NCBI GenBank assembly: GCA_028280505.1
Contig: JANQLO010000078.1
Span: 36,084 to 100,083, forward strand
Direction: 5' to 3'
DNA from: Chromatiales bacterium
GTDB taxonomy: Bacteria > Pseudomonadota > Gammaproteobacteria > Chromatiales > Chromatiaceae
DNA: 64,000 nt
This document shows, in pieces, positions 36,119 through 45,332 of this stretch. Numbering within the stretch: the first letter of the stretch is position 1; each line of letters begins with the position of its first letter. A program made the translations under genes and the position numbers. Under the pieces are notes generated by a model. It made no database searches, was not told where the DNA came from, and saw nothing but the letters and a program-made list of their open reading frames with translations.

Positions 36119-36703
36119 TCAGACCGGCTCTGATCGAATATGCGCAATGGCCGCATCCGTATCCAAGCTGAATCCATTGAATACCACCTGTCCCCGGGGG
36201 TTAATCAGAATGTGCCAGGGTGTTCCGCCGGTGCGGAAGTCGATCATGGTCTTCGGGCGGCCGTGCGGTTGGTTTTCGCCCGGGTCATGTCCGAAGATTA
36301 CCGGCAGGTCGTATTGCAACTGAGTCTTTCGCACCTTTTCAGCGGAATTGATGCCATGCCCTTCAAAGACGGTTTGCAGGGCAACGTTGACGACGCGGGG
36401 ATCCCCTGCAAAGGCCTCGACCATCCTTTGGAGGGCAGGGAAGCCGTGCGAGTGGCAGCCGGGGCACCAACTCTGCCAGCATTTCACATGTACCCAACGG
36501 CCGAGCTGCTCGGTCACACTGAATCGGGTCGGTTCGCCGTCGGGGGCGATCCAGAAATCGGCATGGAGTTCGGGCGCGGGTTGTCCGACGATGCCGCGCT
36601 TGGTTGCGACCGCGGTGATTGCCAGTGGCAGAAAGGGTAAGACCATCAATCCTTGTAGCGTGCGTCGACGGTTCGGGTTGAAACGATCGCGAGCAGTAAA
36701 CAT
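36119..36703 (-). CDS. TlpA/ResA-like thioredoxin-fold protein, exported
   Basis: Protein of 194 residues with a twin-arginine-like N-terminus (NRRRTLQGLMVLPFLPLAITA), so probably sent to the periplasm by Tat or Sec. The AhpC/TSA-Redoxin domain has the redox motif WCPGC in CWQSWCPGCHSHGFPAL (about residue 74), and the cis-Pro loop GTPWHILINPRGQVV. Expected role: thiol-disulfide exchange, for instance in cytochrome c maturation or peroxide reduction; the substrate is not evident. ATG 36703 has GGGAG six bases upstream and is preferred over 36730. Its promoter region contains a perfect FNR box about 280 bases upstream. Confidence 0.82.
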   Translation of the reverse strand: MFTARDRFNPNRRRTLQGLMVLPFLPLAITAVATKRGIVGQPAPELHADFWIAPDGEPTRFSVTEQLGRWVHVKCWQSWCPGCHSHGFPALQRMVEAFAGDPRVVNVALQTVFEGHGINSAEKVRKTQLQYDLPVIFGHDPGENQPHGRPKTMIDFRTGGTPWHILINPRGQVVFNGFSLDTDAAIAHIRSEPV

Positions 36704-37494
36704 AGATTCTCCCGGTGCGGCGTATTCCACCCGACACGCCTTGGCGAAGGCTCAGGTTCGTGTTTGGCGTGTACCGGGATATGACCGGTACGCCCGCCGA
36801 CTTCTTTCGTAAAACCGGTGTCGCATGTCCCGGTATGACGTACCGTCAGTCCGGTGGCGCGACCGATTCGGACCGGATTGTCGCAAAGGGACGAGGGGCG
36901 CTCGAGGGCCGATACCCGGCCTTTGAGGCGCAAGCATCGGACGTGAATAAATCAAGGACGTAAAAGAAAAATTAATTTTCGCTTGATGCTGATCAACCGG
37001 GTGTAAATCCGCGCGGCAAGAAACGACAGAATTGCTATACAAGGATACTTGTTAACAATAAATACACAGCGTGTGGCGTATTCAGCACATCGCTACCGAC
37101 TGTGTAGCCTGATTTATCTGGCGCCGGATGCGGACAGATAGATCAAACGTGTGAGATCTCCAGCCGTTTTCGGGCTCTCCCAAAACCATTTGAGCGAAGT
37201 GGTTGCCAATTTGCGGCCGTAAGAACGGTTGCCACCAATAGACAGTAAGCGTGTTCGATCGAGAATTGTCGGTACGGCCGACGCGATTCGTACGCGTATG
37301 GATGGTGCAAACCGTGGCGCCGGAAACGAGCATGTTGACTGCCGGCTCCAAGTCGTTGCGCCATGGGTGCATTTGCGTTGCGCGATGCACTGTTGCTTGC
37401 TTTTGGTGTCGCTATCTAGGTGGAACGTTGTGTGCGGTAGCGATGGCAAGTTGCTCAATCCGTGACTAATCAGAGAGATTGAGGAGGAGCAGGA
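36704..37494. other. divergent intergenic region with FNR box
   Basis: 791 bases between the thioredoxin gene (minus) and the fnr-type gene (plus). The FNR palindrome at 36983-36996 is the clearest content; a TATACA at 37036-37041 could be a -10 for rightward transcription (box centred near -58). No gene with a supported start lies in between, although there is room for a small RNA or a short gene downstream of the box. Confidence 0.45.
36983..36996. promoter_or_regulatory. perfect FNR/Anr binding site
   Basis: TTGATGCTGATCAA matches TTGAT-N4-ATCAA exactly. It lies about 500 bases ahead of an FNR-type gene whose recognition helix carries the matching E-x-x-S-R pattern. Confidence 0.75.
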
Positions 37495-38229
37495 ATGACA
37501 AATGCCGCCGTCGCCGCCGCTTGGCAACCCCGCGTAGCAAAAGCATGTGATGGTTGCACATTGCAGGATCGGTGTTTTCTGTCCCAGTCGCTGCCCAGTG
37601 AAACCGGCAAATGTGCCGGCGCCGTATTGCGCCGTTATCCCGTCAGGCTCGGCGACAGGCTCTATCGCCGCAACGCACCGTTTACGTCATTGTTTCAAGT
37701 ATGCGACGGGGCCGTGAAGACCCAACGTGAGACACCGGAGGGCGGGCTGATCGTAACCGGCTTTTTCCTGCCCGGTGATGTCGTCGGTGTTGAGGCGGTT
37801 GCCGACTGCGCTTACCCGACCGATGCGATTGCCACGATGGACACCGAGGTGTGTCAACTGGATTTCGAGCATTTGTTGACGCACTGTGCCGGCGATCGTG
37901 ATCTACATGGTTGGATGCTTTCACGAATTGCCTTTTATGTGCGACGCAAAGACAGTGACCTGTGCTGGTCCAACGGCTTAAGCAGTCACGAGCGGGTTCT
38001 GCGTTTCTTTCTCGAACTATACGATCGTCTTTGTCAGGACAGCGATGTGCGCCCTATTGAACGGGCTCTGCCGATGAAAAAGCAGGATATCGCACGCTAT
38101 CTCGGTATGACGCCCGAGACGCTGAGTCGCAATCTGCTCCATCTGCGTCGCAGCGGGCTCTTGCAGTTGCAACATGATCGCTTCGTATTGCCCGACACCC
38201 AGCGGGCACGTGCAATGACCCAGTTGTAA
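37495..38229 (+). CDS. fnr: FNR-type oxygen-responsive transcription regulator
   Basis: Crp/Fnr family regulator of 244 residues. Cluster cysteines Cys18, Cys21, Cys27 (ACDGCTLQDRCF) and Cys105 (VADCAYPTD) correspond to the four [4Fe-4S] ligands of E. coli FNR, so it should dimerise and bind DNA without oxygen. The cyclic-nucleotide-like barrel spans about 45-160. The C-terminal helix-turn-helix is KKQDIARYLGMTPETLSRNL, where Glu and Ser-Arg match FNR residues that read TTGAT half-sites. A strong ribosome site (GAGGAGGAG) precedes ATG. It may be named fnr or anr; no clustered target genes for anaerobic respiration are in the window. Confidence 0.9.
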   Translation: MTNAAVAAAWQPRVAKACDGCTLQDRCFLSQSLPSETGKCAGAVLRRYPVRLGDRLYRRNAPFTSLFQVCDGAVKTQRETPEGGLIVTGFFLPGDVVGVEAVADCAYPTDAIATMDTEVCQLDFEHLLTHCAGDRDLHGWMLSRIAFYVRRKDSDLCWSNGLSSHERVLRFFLELYDRLCQDSDVRPIERALPMKKQDIARYLGMTPETLSRNLLHLRRSGLLQLQHDRFVLPDTQRARAMTQL

Positions 38230-38411
38230 CGAGATGTTGATTGCCCCGGTTTATTGGTCATCATCAATTGCGATGCCATGGCCAGACCTTGAATCGTTTC
38301 GACATTAGATTGAGGTGCGAGATTGAGGTAAGCCCACCTTTGTGCATTCGATTTCATCGATAAAACGGCGGAAACGGGTCGGGATGGTTGAGGGGTGGTG
38401 CCAACAGATGT

Positions 38412-41252
38412 TCAACGGATTCCCGGGTCTTGCAATAGATCGGGTTCGTCCAACGTCTTCAGCATCGACTTACGCGCTTCGTTGCGTAGGTGGACCGCGG
38501 CATCCCAGTCGTTCTCCGCCGACCTGATCGGTGTTGAGATCGCTATCCGAATTTTTCCCCGGTGCGGAAAACGGGAGTCATCTCGCAGTATCGACCGGGT
38601 TCCATTGATTGTCACCGGCACGACCGGCACATTTGCTTTTGCTGCCGCGACGAATGCACCCATGTGAAACATGCGTAAGCCGGGGATGCGTGTGAAAGTG
38701 CCCTCGGGAAAGACCATCAGGGGTTTTCCGGTTTGCAGTACCTTTAGGGTCTGGTTCGCATCGCTCACGGTGCTGTGTTGGTTGGCGCGTTCGACAAATA
38801 CGGTGCCGATACGCTGCAGGAACAGCCGGGGGACGAACTGGTCAAACAGTTCACGTTTTGCAACAAATGTATATGGTTTGGGTAAGGTTGCTACGAGCAC
38901 TACGCCATCAAGGTAACTCGCATGGTTGGCGACTATCACGCAAGGTCCGTCATGTGGCCAGTTCTCGAGTCCTTGCACCTGCAGGGGCACGCCGGTAAGA
39001 CGAAACAGTAGGCGTGCGGCATGGCGCATGACGGTCCAACGCATGCCTTTGCCCGGCAACAATACGATCATTAACCAGCTGGGGACGGCCAACAGCCAAA
39101 ACAGAAAATGGGCGTAGCCGGCATAAGCGCGATCGCTAGTCCATCTGAAAATCCGTCGCAGACGCGACCGCCATCCGGACAGTGCAATACGCAACACCTG
39201 TAGCCATACGGCGCGCGGTCGATGCCCGAGCAAGCCTTGTTCAAACAGCTCGCGTACGGCGGCGCGCCGGATTTTGCCGCTGGACGTTTTCAATACCGAA
39301 TGCGGTGGAGCCAGTACCACCTTATCCGCCGGTATCCCGAGCAGATCCGTACAACGGTGTTGGATGCCGTCGTTCAGTGCTTGCAGGATTTCCGGTTCCG
39401 TCTTTGGCGTTTCGGCCACAACGACCAGTCGTTCCGTGCCGGTCGCGGGGTCTGTAATGCCGATTGCGGCAACAGCGCCTTTGCGTACGTCCGGTAGGTT
39501 ACCCACCGCCTCTTCGAGCTCGTGAGGGTAGATATTGCGTCCGCCACGGATGATGACGTCCTTTACACGTCCGGTTAGAAAAATGTCTCCTCCTGCCATA
39601 TAAGCCAGATCACCGGTGTTCAGCCACGTGCCGTCACGGAGCCTGGCGGTTGCCTCCGGATTGTTCATGTAACCGCGCGTGGCCGAAGGGCCGCGAAACT
39701 GCAATCGTCCCTCACGCCGCTCGGGCAACTCCAGCCCGCTGGAATCGATGATGCGCACCTCGTAACCCGGTAGCGGTCTTCCGCAGGCGGCGAATTCGAG
39801 CGCATCTGTCTGTCTTTCGTGGAAGGGTCTTGCTTCGCCGCTTGCCATAAAGCGTTCGCGCTGGACCGTATCGATCAACGGTCCACGTCCCAGGGGTGGG
39901 AACGCCAGGCCGACCGCAGATTCCGCCAAACCGTACACTGGCGTCAGTGCCTGCCGATGCAAACCGAAATCGGCAAATCGTTCGGCGAAGCGCCGCAAGG
40001 TGTTCGGGCTGACCGGTTCGGCGCCATTGAAGGCGATGCGCAGGCTGCTGAGGTCAAGACCATCGATATCCGTATCCTGCAGCTTCTTCAGGCACAACGC
40101 GTAGGCGAAGTTTGGCGCCGCAGTCAGGGTTCCATGATGTTTATGGACGAGCCACAACCAACGGCGCGGTCGTGTCAGAAATGCCAACGGCGACATCAGC
40201 GCCAAAGGCATCGCAAAGTAAAGACTTCCAAGCCATGCACCGATCAGGCCCATGTCGTGGTACAGCGGTAGCCAACTGACAAAGACATCACGCGAATCCG
40301 CTTGTACCGCCTCCCCCATGGCGCGGATGTTCGCCAGCAGATCCGCGTGGCTGAGTATTACCCCTTTCGGTGTTCCGGTGCTGCCCGAGGTGTATTGTAA
40401 AAATGCAATATCATCCGCCTTCACCAGCGGGCGGCTGAACGACCGGCTGGCATTATTCAACTCTGCGGCGGTCAGGATGTCCCGTAATCCCGCTACCTGT
40501 GTTTGTAGCAGGCGAGCGATGGGTTTGGCTTCGGGTACCGTGATCAACAGAACCGACGCGGCATTGTTTAGGATTTGAGCATGCCGACGGAGATGATCTT
40601 CGAGCTGTGACGGGCGTAGCGGCGGATAAATCGGTACCGGAATGCCGCCGGCCAGCATGATGCCGACGAAGCAGTGCAGATACTCGCGACTCGTCGGTAG
40701 CATGATCGCGACCGACTGGCCTGGCAACAGGCCGAGTGTCTGCAGAGCGGCCGCAACCGCGTACGCGCCATCATTCAGCGCTTTGTAACTGATCGTCTCG
40801 GGTTCATCGGCGTCGCCATACAGGTATATGTGCGGGCGATTCGGATGTTGCTGAACGTGCCAGTCGAGTACCTCGGGTAGTGTGGTCGCGGCACGTGGCG
40901 TACCGTCCGCTTCCCCCACCGGTACCGTCTGTGCGCGATCGGTTGATCGGTGCAATTGCGCTGATTCGGCTCCCAGCGCATTCCACAGATCTTGCACCGT
41001 CTCTGCACTCGCAAGCGCTTGCTCCGGTAGACTGGCCCCGCTGATACGCTCGATTCGTAACGCCAATTCGATCCGAGAGAGACTGTCCAGTCCCAAGTCG
41101 TGATCAAGCGCACTGTCGAGTGAGACCTTGACGGGCCCTTTGCGCTCCGGGTGGAGTTCCGCAACCAACGAGCGAACCTGCTCCAACAGGACATCGAGGC
41201 TAATCCGAACCTGTTTCTGCGAGCATTGTCTTGGCTGGTCGTTTAATGCCAT
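38412..41252 (-). CDS. ACP - fatty acyl-AMP ligase - PlsC acyltransferase fusion
   Basis: Trimodular enzyme of 946 residues. Residues about 18-95 are an acyl carrier domain with the phosphopantetheine serine in HDLGLDSLSR (Ser57). About 130-660 is an adenylate-forming ligase with LQYTSGSTGTPKGVILSHAD, SWLPLYHDMGLIGAWLG, TGRVKDVIIRGGRNIYP and TSSGKIRR; the SPLAFLTRPRRWLW stretch looks like the FAAL subgroup. About 720-900 is a PlsC/LPLAT acyltransferase with NHASYLD and FPEGTF, preceded by a hydrophobic anchor (FLFWLLAVPSWLMIVLLPG). Together they could activate a fatty acid, load it on the built-in ACP and pass it to a lysophospholipid or another acceptor, like Aas. Single gene; acceptor unknown. 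Confidence 0.88.
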   Translation of the reverse strand: MALNDQPRQCSQKQVRISLDVLLEQVRSLVAELHPERKGPVKVSLDSALDHDLGLDSLSRIELALRIERISGASLPEQALASAETVQDLWNALGAESAQLHRSTDRAQTVPVGEADGTPRAATTLPEVLDWHVQQHPNRPHIYLYGDADEPETISYKALNDGAYAVAAALQTLGLLPGQSVAIMLPTSREYLHCFVGIMLAGGIPVPIYPPLRPSQLEDHLRRHAQILNNAASVLLITVPEAKPIARLLQTQVAGLRDILTAAELNNASRSFSRPLVKADDIAFLQYTSGSTGTPKGVILSHADLLANIRAMGEAVQADSRDVFVSWLPLYHDMGLIGAWLGSLYFAMPLALMSPLAFLTRPRRWLWLVHKHHGTLTAAPNFAYALCLKKLQDTDIDGLDLSSLRIAFNGAEPVSPNTLRRFAERFADFGLHRQALTPVYGLAESAVGLAFPPLGRGPLIDTVQRERFMASGEARPFHERQTDALEFAACGRPLPGYEVRIIDSSGLELPERREGRLQFRGPSATRGYMNNPEATARLRDGTWLNTGDLAYMAGGDIFLTGRVKDVIIRGGRNIYPHELEEAVGNLPDVRKGAVAAIGITDPATGTERLVVVAETPKTEPEILQALNDGIQHRCTDLLGIPADKVVLAPPHSVLKTSSGKIRRAAVRELFEQGLLGHRPRAVWLQVLRIALSGWRSRLRRIFRWTSDRAYAGYAHFLFWLLAVPSWLMIVLLPGKGMRWTVMRHAARLLFRLTGVPLQVQGLENWPHDGPCVIVANHASYLDGVVLVATLPKPYTFVAKRELFDQFVPRLFLQRIGTVFVERANQHSTVSDANQTLKVLQTGKPLMVFPEGTFTRIPGLRMFHMGAFVAAAKANVPVVPVTINGTRSILRDDSRFPHRGKIRIAISTPIRSAENDWDAAVHLRNEARKSMLKTLDEPDLLQDPGIR

Positions 41253-41694
41253 GGCTTAAGCATACGTTGTATTCGGAGGGGGCAGATTCGTATCTTCCGG
41301 AGGAATCGCAGAATTACCGGCGCGGGGTAGGGTCGGTCTTAACGGTAAATAGCGATCCCATCGAGCCGGTGTTCGACAAGACCTGTGCGCTGACGGGTGT
41401 ACCGGAGATGGTTCGTTACCCGATGCAGGCCGGGTCGATCACAAGCGCATTGTTTCGGTGGGACCGTTTGCCGGCGAGCGGTCCTCAATGGGTCGCTGCT
41501 CTCATAGCAACTGGGTTCACGTATTTGTCGATGACGTTAAAGGCTTCTGCATTGCAGACCGATTGCGGAATCGCAATGACATGGTTTTGGGTTGTTGATA
41601 TTTAAGAAAATCATAATTTTATAAATATCCAAGGCTATCCGCCGTTAAGGAGCACAGAGGGTTAGTTGTAACGTCATTCTGGGAGTATGAAACG
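41253..41694. other. divergent intergenic region
   Basis: 442 bases between the ligase-acyltransferase fusion and the small secreted protein. An AT-rich stretch at about 41600-41635 probably contains the promoter of the downstream gene. No gene is supported. Confidence 0.4.
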
Positions 41695-41958
41695 ATGAAA
41701 CGTATTGCCTTGTTTGCAGTATTGGCAATGGCGATTCCGCTGGCAAACGCCGCCGATACCTGGCAGGAGCGAGCGATGAAACTGTATCAGGCGAATAAGG
41801 AAGAGGCCTGGAAGGCAGCCATGGTGCAATTGTACCGAAACAACCATTCGCTCGATTGGGAGGTGGGGAGCACGAACGGTTATATGGCGAATGAGCCGCT
41901 GCACTGGCGCCAGGCCATGCGGGATCTGTATTTGTCCGAGCAGCAGTCTCCGCGCTGA
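41695..41958 (+). CDS. small secreted protein, unknown function
   Basis: Protein of 87 residues with a good signal peptide (MKRIALFAVLAMAIPLANA-AD), leaving a mature part of about 66 residues. The mature part is rich in Trp, Tyr, Met and Gln, with two similar units, EAWKAAMVQLYRNN and HWRQAMRDLYLSEQ, plus an earlier WQERAMKLYQANKE: three repeats of a W-x5-M-x2-L-Y pattern, probably amphipathic helices. I do not recognise the family. GGGAG lies nine bases upstream of ATG. It is flanked by long intergenic DNA, so it is probably a single transcription unit. Confidence 0.7.
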   Translation: MKRIALFAVLAMAIPLANAADTWQERAMKLYQANKEEAWKAAMVQLYRNNHSLDWEVGSTNGYMANEPLHWRQAMRDLYLSEQQSPR

Positions 41959-42198
41959 TCACCGAGGTCGCGGGTCGGTCTGGTTGCGTGTAGTGATGCC
42001 GCGACACAGACCGATCCACGAACATCTCCCTAGCTCGGGGCCTTTGATGTCTTCGATTTCTTGTCGATTGACCAAAATTTTTACAGTCGACGGCCTTCCG
42101 CGGCGTCATGCCATGCTAAGTCTTTGAATTGTCTAGTGTGGCGTGAATGTTGCTGCGTCCTTTCCGTGTCAGCCTGTGAAACCAAGCAGGAGGAAGCC

Positions 42199-42417
42199 GT
42201 GTCCTATTTGAATAGCAGATCCTGGTTTCCGCGCGTTAGGCGACCAGTCGAGACGACTCGGGAGCGGGCATCGCGCACCGAACGTCCAGTGGAAGTCGTT
42301 CAGGAATCCGATTGGCTCGGTTGGGATGGTTGGGTCAGCCCCGGTCATTCTTCCGAAGGGTCAGTCGAAAGGTCAGTGAAATCGGTCAACCGAACGAGCT
42401 GTGATTTGAATTTTTGA
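42199..42417 (+). CDS. possible small gene with strong ribosome site
   Basis: A GTG at 42199 preceded by AGGAGG (five bases spacing) opens a 72-codon frame rich in Arg, Ser, Glu and Val (SWFPRVRRPVETTRERASRT, then WLGWDGWVSPGHSSEG). There is no signal peptide, no membrane helix and no recognisable family. The ribosome site is the main support; composition is poor. It may be a chance frame. Confidence 0.25.
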   Translation: MSYLNSRSWFPRVRRPVETTRERASRTERPVEVVQESDWLGWDGWVSPGHSSEGSVERSVKSVNRTSCDLNF

Positions 42418-42565
42418 TTGGGCTGAATGGGTTTGCGCCCCAGCCCCATGGTGCTTCACGACATCGTGTTTCGGCCTGGTCCTGACGTGTCCACGGTGAT
42501 TATCGGTATCCAACAGTCCCGCATCGCGAGTGAAACCGCGCCGTGACGGGTAGCGCGGGTAGTGT

Positions 42566-43561
42566 CTAGTTGTCCAGTCCGGCTGCCCGACGAAACGATC
42601 GTATCCTCAGCATGGCCAGCAGGTGGAGTGTCGTCTGCGTGATCCCCGCCCATTGGAAGCGCGAAGGCAGGGGGCCGCGGAGATAGAGTTCGCCAATGCT
42701 GGCGGGCATAGACGAAACGCCCTCGACCGTGAGTAACATGATCAACATCTGGTGTTGTATGCCCCGGAGGGTATACCGCCATTTACGATGCAGATAGGTT
42801 CGGTAATCAGCCGGGCGCCAGAAGGATAGGGAGCGAAACGAAAATTCGGCACTGGCGTTAAATACACTGCGAGATTTATGCGGGTGTTTCGTATTTCGCC
42901 AGGCAGTGTTTGCGACCAGCCAGGACACAAGGAAATCCTCTCCGATCAGCCCTACGGGCATACGGATCCGGGATTGGCGAAGTTGCTGAACGAAGCGGCC
43001 GCGTAATGCGTAGAAATTCCCCGCCAGCATGCGGTTTACGACCATACGTTGGCGCCATGCGTCCATGTCTCTACCGGAACCCGGCATGCCGCCCGCCGCT
43101 TCGGCATCCGGTGTTTCATCAAGGGAAGATGCCAGACGTGACATGGCATCCGGCGTTAGCGTGACATCGCCGTCCATGAAGAAGCAGGTTTCAATATCGC
43201 AGGCCTGCTCATCGGAAATCAAGCCGTGGATAAAGGTATTCCAGGCGTTTGCTTTGTCGGCTTTCCGGATCTCTACCAGCGACAGATTGGCCAGGAATGC
43301 CGCACAGGCGCGTACTTCGTCGACAGTGGCGTCAGTGCAGCCGTTCGCGAGAACATAGACTGACACGGCATGATCGCCGGCGGCTACGACGATGCTTTGC
43401 AGTGCGGCCCGGATGGTTTTGGCTTCATTGTGTGCAAAGACGGCAATACTCCAGCGCGGCCTTTCCGCGCCGGTCGTAAGCCGGGAAACCCGGAAATCCG
43501 TAGTGGTCGAAGTATTGCCTGGGCCGATCACGGCATTCTTTTTATGGTTGGTCGTTTGCAC
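42566..43561 (-). CDS. glycosyltransferase family 2
   Basis: GT-A fold glycosyltransferase of 331 residues. SIAVFAHNEAKTIRAALQSI begins the nucleotide-sugar binding region, CFFMDGDVTL holds the DxD metal motif, and the acceptor-side motif is probably GEDFLVSWL. The tail (about 290-331) contains a weakly hydrophobic segment. It opens the surface-sugar cluster from the left, transcribed leftwards and divergent from the DUF4910 gene. Donor and acceptor are unknown. The first 30 residues are Thr/Asn-rich and might not be part of the catalytic domain. Confidence 0.88.
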   Translation of the reverse strand: MQTTNHKKNAVIGPGNTSTTTDFRVSRLTTGAERPRWSIAVFAHNEAKTIRAALQSIVVAAGDHAVSVYVLANGCTDATVDEVRACAAFLANLSLVEIRKADKANAWNTFIHGLISDEQACDIETCFFMDGDVTLTPDAMSRLASSLDETPDAEAAGGMPGSGRDMDAWRQRMVVNRMLAGNFYALRGRFVQQLRQSRIRMPVGLIGEDFLVSWLVANTAWRNTKHPHKSRSVFNASAEFSFRSLSFWRPADYRTYLHRKWRYTLRGIQHQMLIMLLTVEGVSSMPASIGELYLRGPLPSRFQWAGITQTTLHLLAMLRIRSFRRAAGLDN

Positions 43562-43938
43562 GGAGTTTAAATGATCTCGGACGCCGGCCGCTGACCCCAG
43601 GTATTATAGATTCCGAAAATTTCGCGAAAAAAACTCGCGCGCGATCAGTCTGAGGTGGTGGGGCGGTTCCGATAGTCCGTGTGCTATGTTTTGGGCTTAA
43701 GGAAACTGCTAATCACTCTGGCGGACAATTCGAGCACCAAATGCGCCAGCGCTTCGTTGCAAACCTTCGCACTCGCGGCCTATTTCGTGTGGCCCGCGCC
43801 TCGTGACTCATTCGGCCTCTCGATCCGACTTGTCCGGAGTGAGTAGCAACTCCCTTAACCGTAATCAGGCTCAATGCCCGGAACGCCCGATTTATCCCCA
43901 GGCTATGCCGTCGATAATCGGCACAGGTGTGATTGTCT
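43562..43938. other. divergent intergenic region in the sugar cluster
   Basis: 377 bases between the GT2 gene (minus) and the DUF4910 gene (plus). GCGCGCGATC-type and TTCGCGAAAA stretches occur near 43610-43650, but I cannot support a specific site or gene. Confidence 0.35.
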
Positions 43939-45246
43939 ATGTCCGGTGATTTGCCCGGCGTGAAGTTGGACGAACAGTTGCTCGGCAGGCAGCTTTATGA
44001 CTGCGTGGCCGATTTGTATCCGATATGTCGCAGTATCACCGGCGATGGCGTCCGCGAGACGCTGTCACACTTGAAACAGATCGTGCCGCTCACCGTCAGC
44101 GAAGTGCCGAGTGGGACTGCCGCCTTCGATTGGGTGGTGCCGAATGAGTGGAACATACGCGACGCCTATGTGAAGAATGCGCAAGGTGAACGCGTTATCG
44201 ACTTCCACGACTCCAGCCTCCACGTCCTGAACTACAGCAGACCGATCGGCGAGACGATGTCGCTTGCCGAACTGCGGCCCCATTTGTTCACGCTGCCCGA
44301 CAAGCCGGACTGGGTTCCCTATCGCACCTCCTACTATGCGGAAAACTGGGGTTTCTGTCTCAGTCAGAACCGGCTCGATGCCCTGCCAGAAGAAGAGTAC
44401 GAGGTCTGCATCGATTCCTCCCTCGGGCCGGGTGCGCTGACTTACGGTGAGTTACTGATCCCCGGCGAATCGGCCGAGGAGGTGTTGATTTCCTGCCACA
44501 TCTGCCATCCGTCGTTGGCCAATGACAATCTGTCGGGTGTTGCGGTCGCTGCTTATGCGGCGCGTTATCTGCAATCACGGTCGACGCGTTACTCTTATCG
44601 GTTTCTGTTCATTCCCGCCACGATCGGTTCGTTGGTGTGGCTTTCCCGAAATGAATCAAGCGTCTCCAGGATTCGACACGGGTTGGTTTTGGCGTGTCTC
44701 GGCGATTCCGGCCCGCTGACCTATAAGCGAAGTCGACGTGGTAATGCGATGATTGACCGCGTGGCCGCGCACATTCTGAAGCAACGGGATGATTGCGAGC
44801 TTTTTGATTTCTCGCCTTACGGCTATGACGAGCGTCAGTATTGTTCTCCGGGTTTCGACCTGCCGGTGGGGCGGCTGTCTCGGACGCCCCATGGCCGTTT
44901 TCCGGAGTACCACACATCGGCCGACAACCTGGATTTCGTCAAGCCGGTTCAGCTGGCCGGTTCGCTGCTGGCCTGTCTGGAGATATTCGAGGCGCTTGAA
45001 CAGGAGCGCGTGTATCTGAACCAGAAACCCAAAGGTGAGCCAAAGCTCTCGAAGTATGGGCTTTATGATTCGATCGGTGGGGGCACCGATTCTCCGGCGT
45101 TTCGCATGGCCCTGCTGTGGGTGCTCAATCTCTCTGATGGGCGGCACGGCCTGCTGGATATCGCCGAGCGTTCGGGATTGGATTTCCAAGAGGTCGCTCT
45201 TGCCGCAGACGCCCTTTGCGCGAAGGGTTTGTTGAAGGAGATGTGA
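43939..45246 (+). CDS. DUF4910 aminopeptidase-like protein with winged helix
   Basis: Protein of 435 residues in the DUF4910 family: an M28-peptidase-like domain with an inserted domain and a C-terminal winged helix (LDIAERSGLDFQEVALAADAL). Possible zinc ligands are HICHP and the Asp of NDNLSG (about residue 190), with further candidates in the YDERQYCSPGFDLPV and HTSADNLD segments. Such proteins recur in O-antigen and deoxysugar clusters beside rfbF-like and PIG-L genes, as here, suggesting action on a sugar N-acyl or peptide-like substituent rather than proteolysis. A TTG at 43933 is in frame; ATG 43939 is preferred. rfbF-like gene follows after 86 bases. Confidence 0.85.
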   Translation: MSGDLPGVKLDEQLLGRQLYDCVADLYPICRSITGDGVRETLSHLKQIVPLTVSEVPSGTAAFDWVVPNEWNIRDAYVKNAQGERVIDFHDSSLHVLNYSRPIGETMSLAELRPHLFTLPDKPDWVPYRTSYYAENWGFCLSQNRLDALPEEEYEVCIDSSLGPGALTYGELLIPGESAEEVLISCHICHPSLANDNLSGVAVAAYAARYLQSRSTRYSYRFLFIPATIGSLVWLSRNESSVSRIRHGLVLACLGDSGPLTYKRSRRGNAMIDRVAAHILKQRDDCELFDFSPYGYDERQYCSPGFDLPVGRLSRTPHGRFPEYHTSADNLDFVKPVQLAGSLLACLEIFEALEQERVYLNQKPKGEPKLSKYGLYDSIGGGTDSPAFRMALLWVLNLSDGRHGLLDIAERSGLDFQEVALAADALCAKGLLKEM

Positions 45247-45332
45247 GGCGCCGGTCGGTCGCTCGCACTCAAGGCCGGTATTGTTTTCCGCTCAGGTTGG
45301 TTAATAAAGAAAGACAGGGGATGGCATAGACG

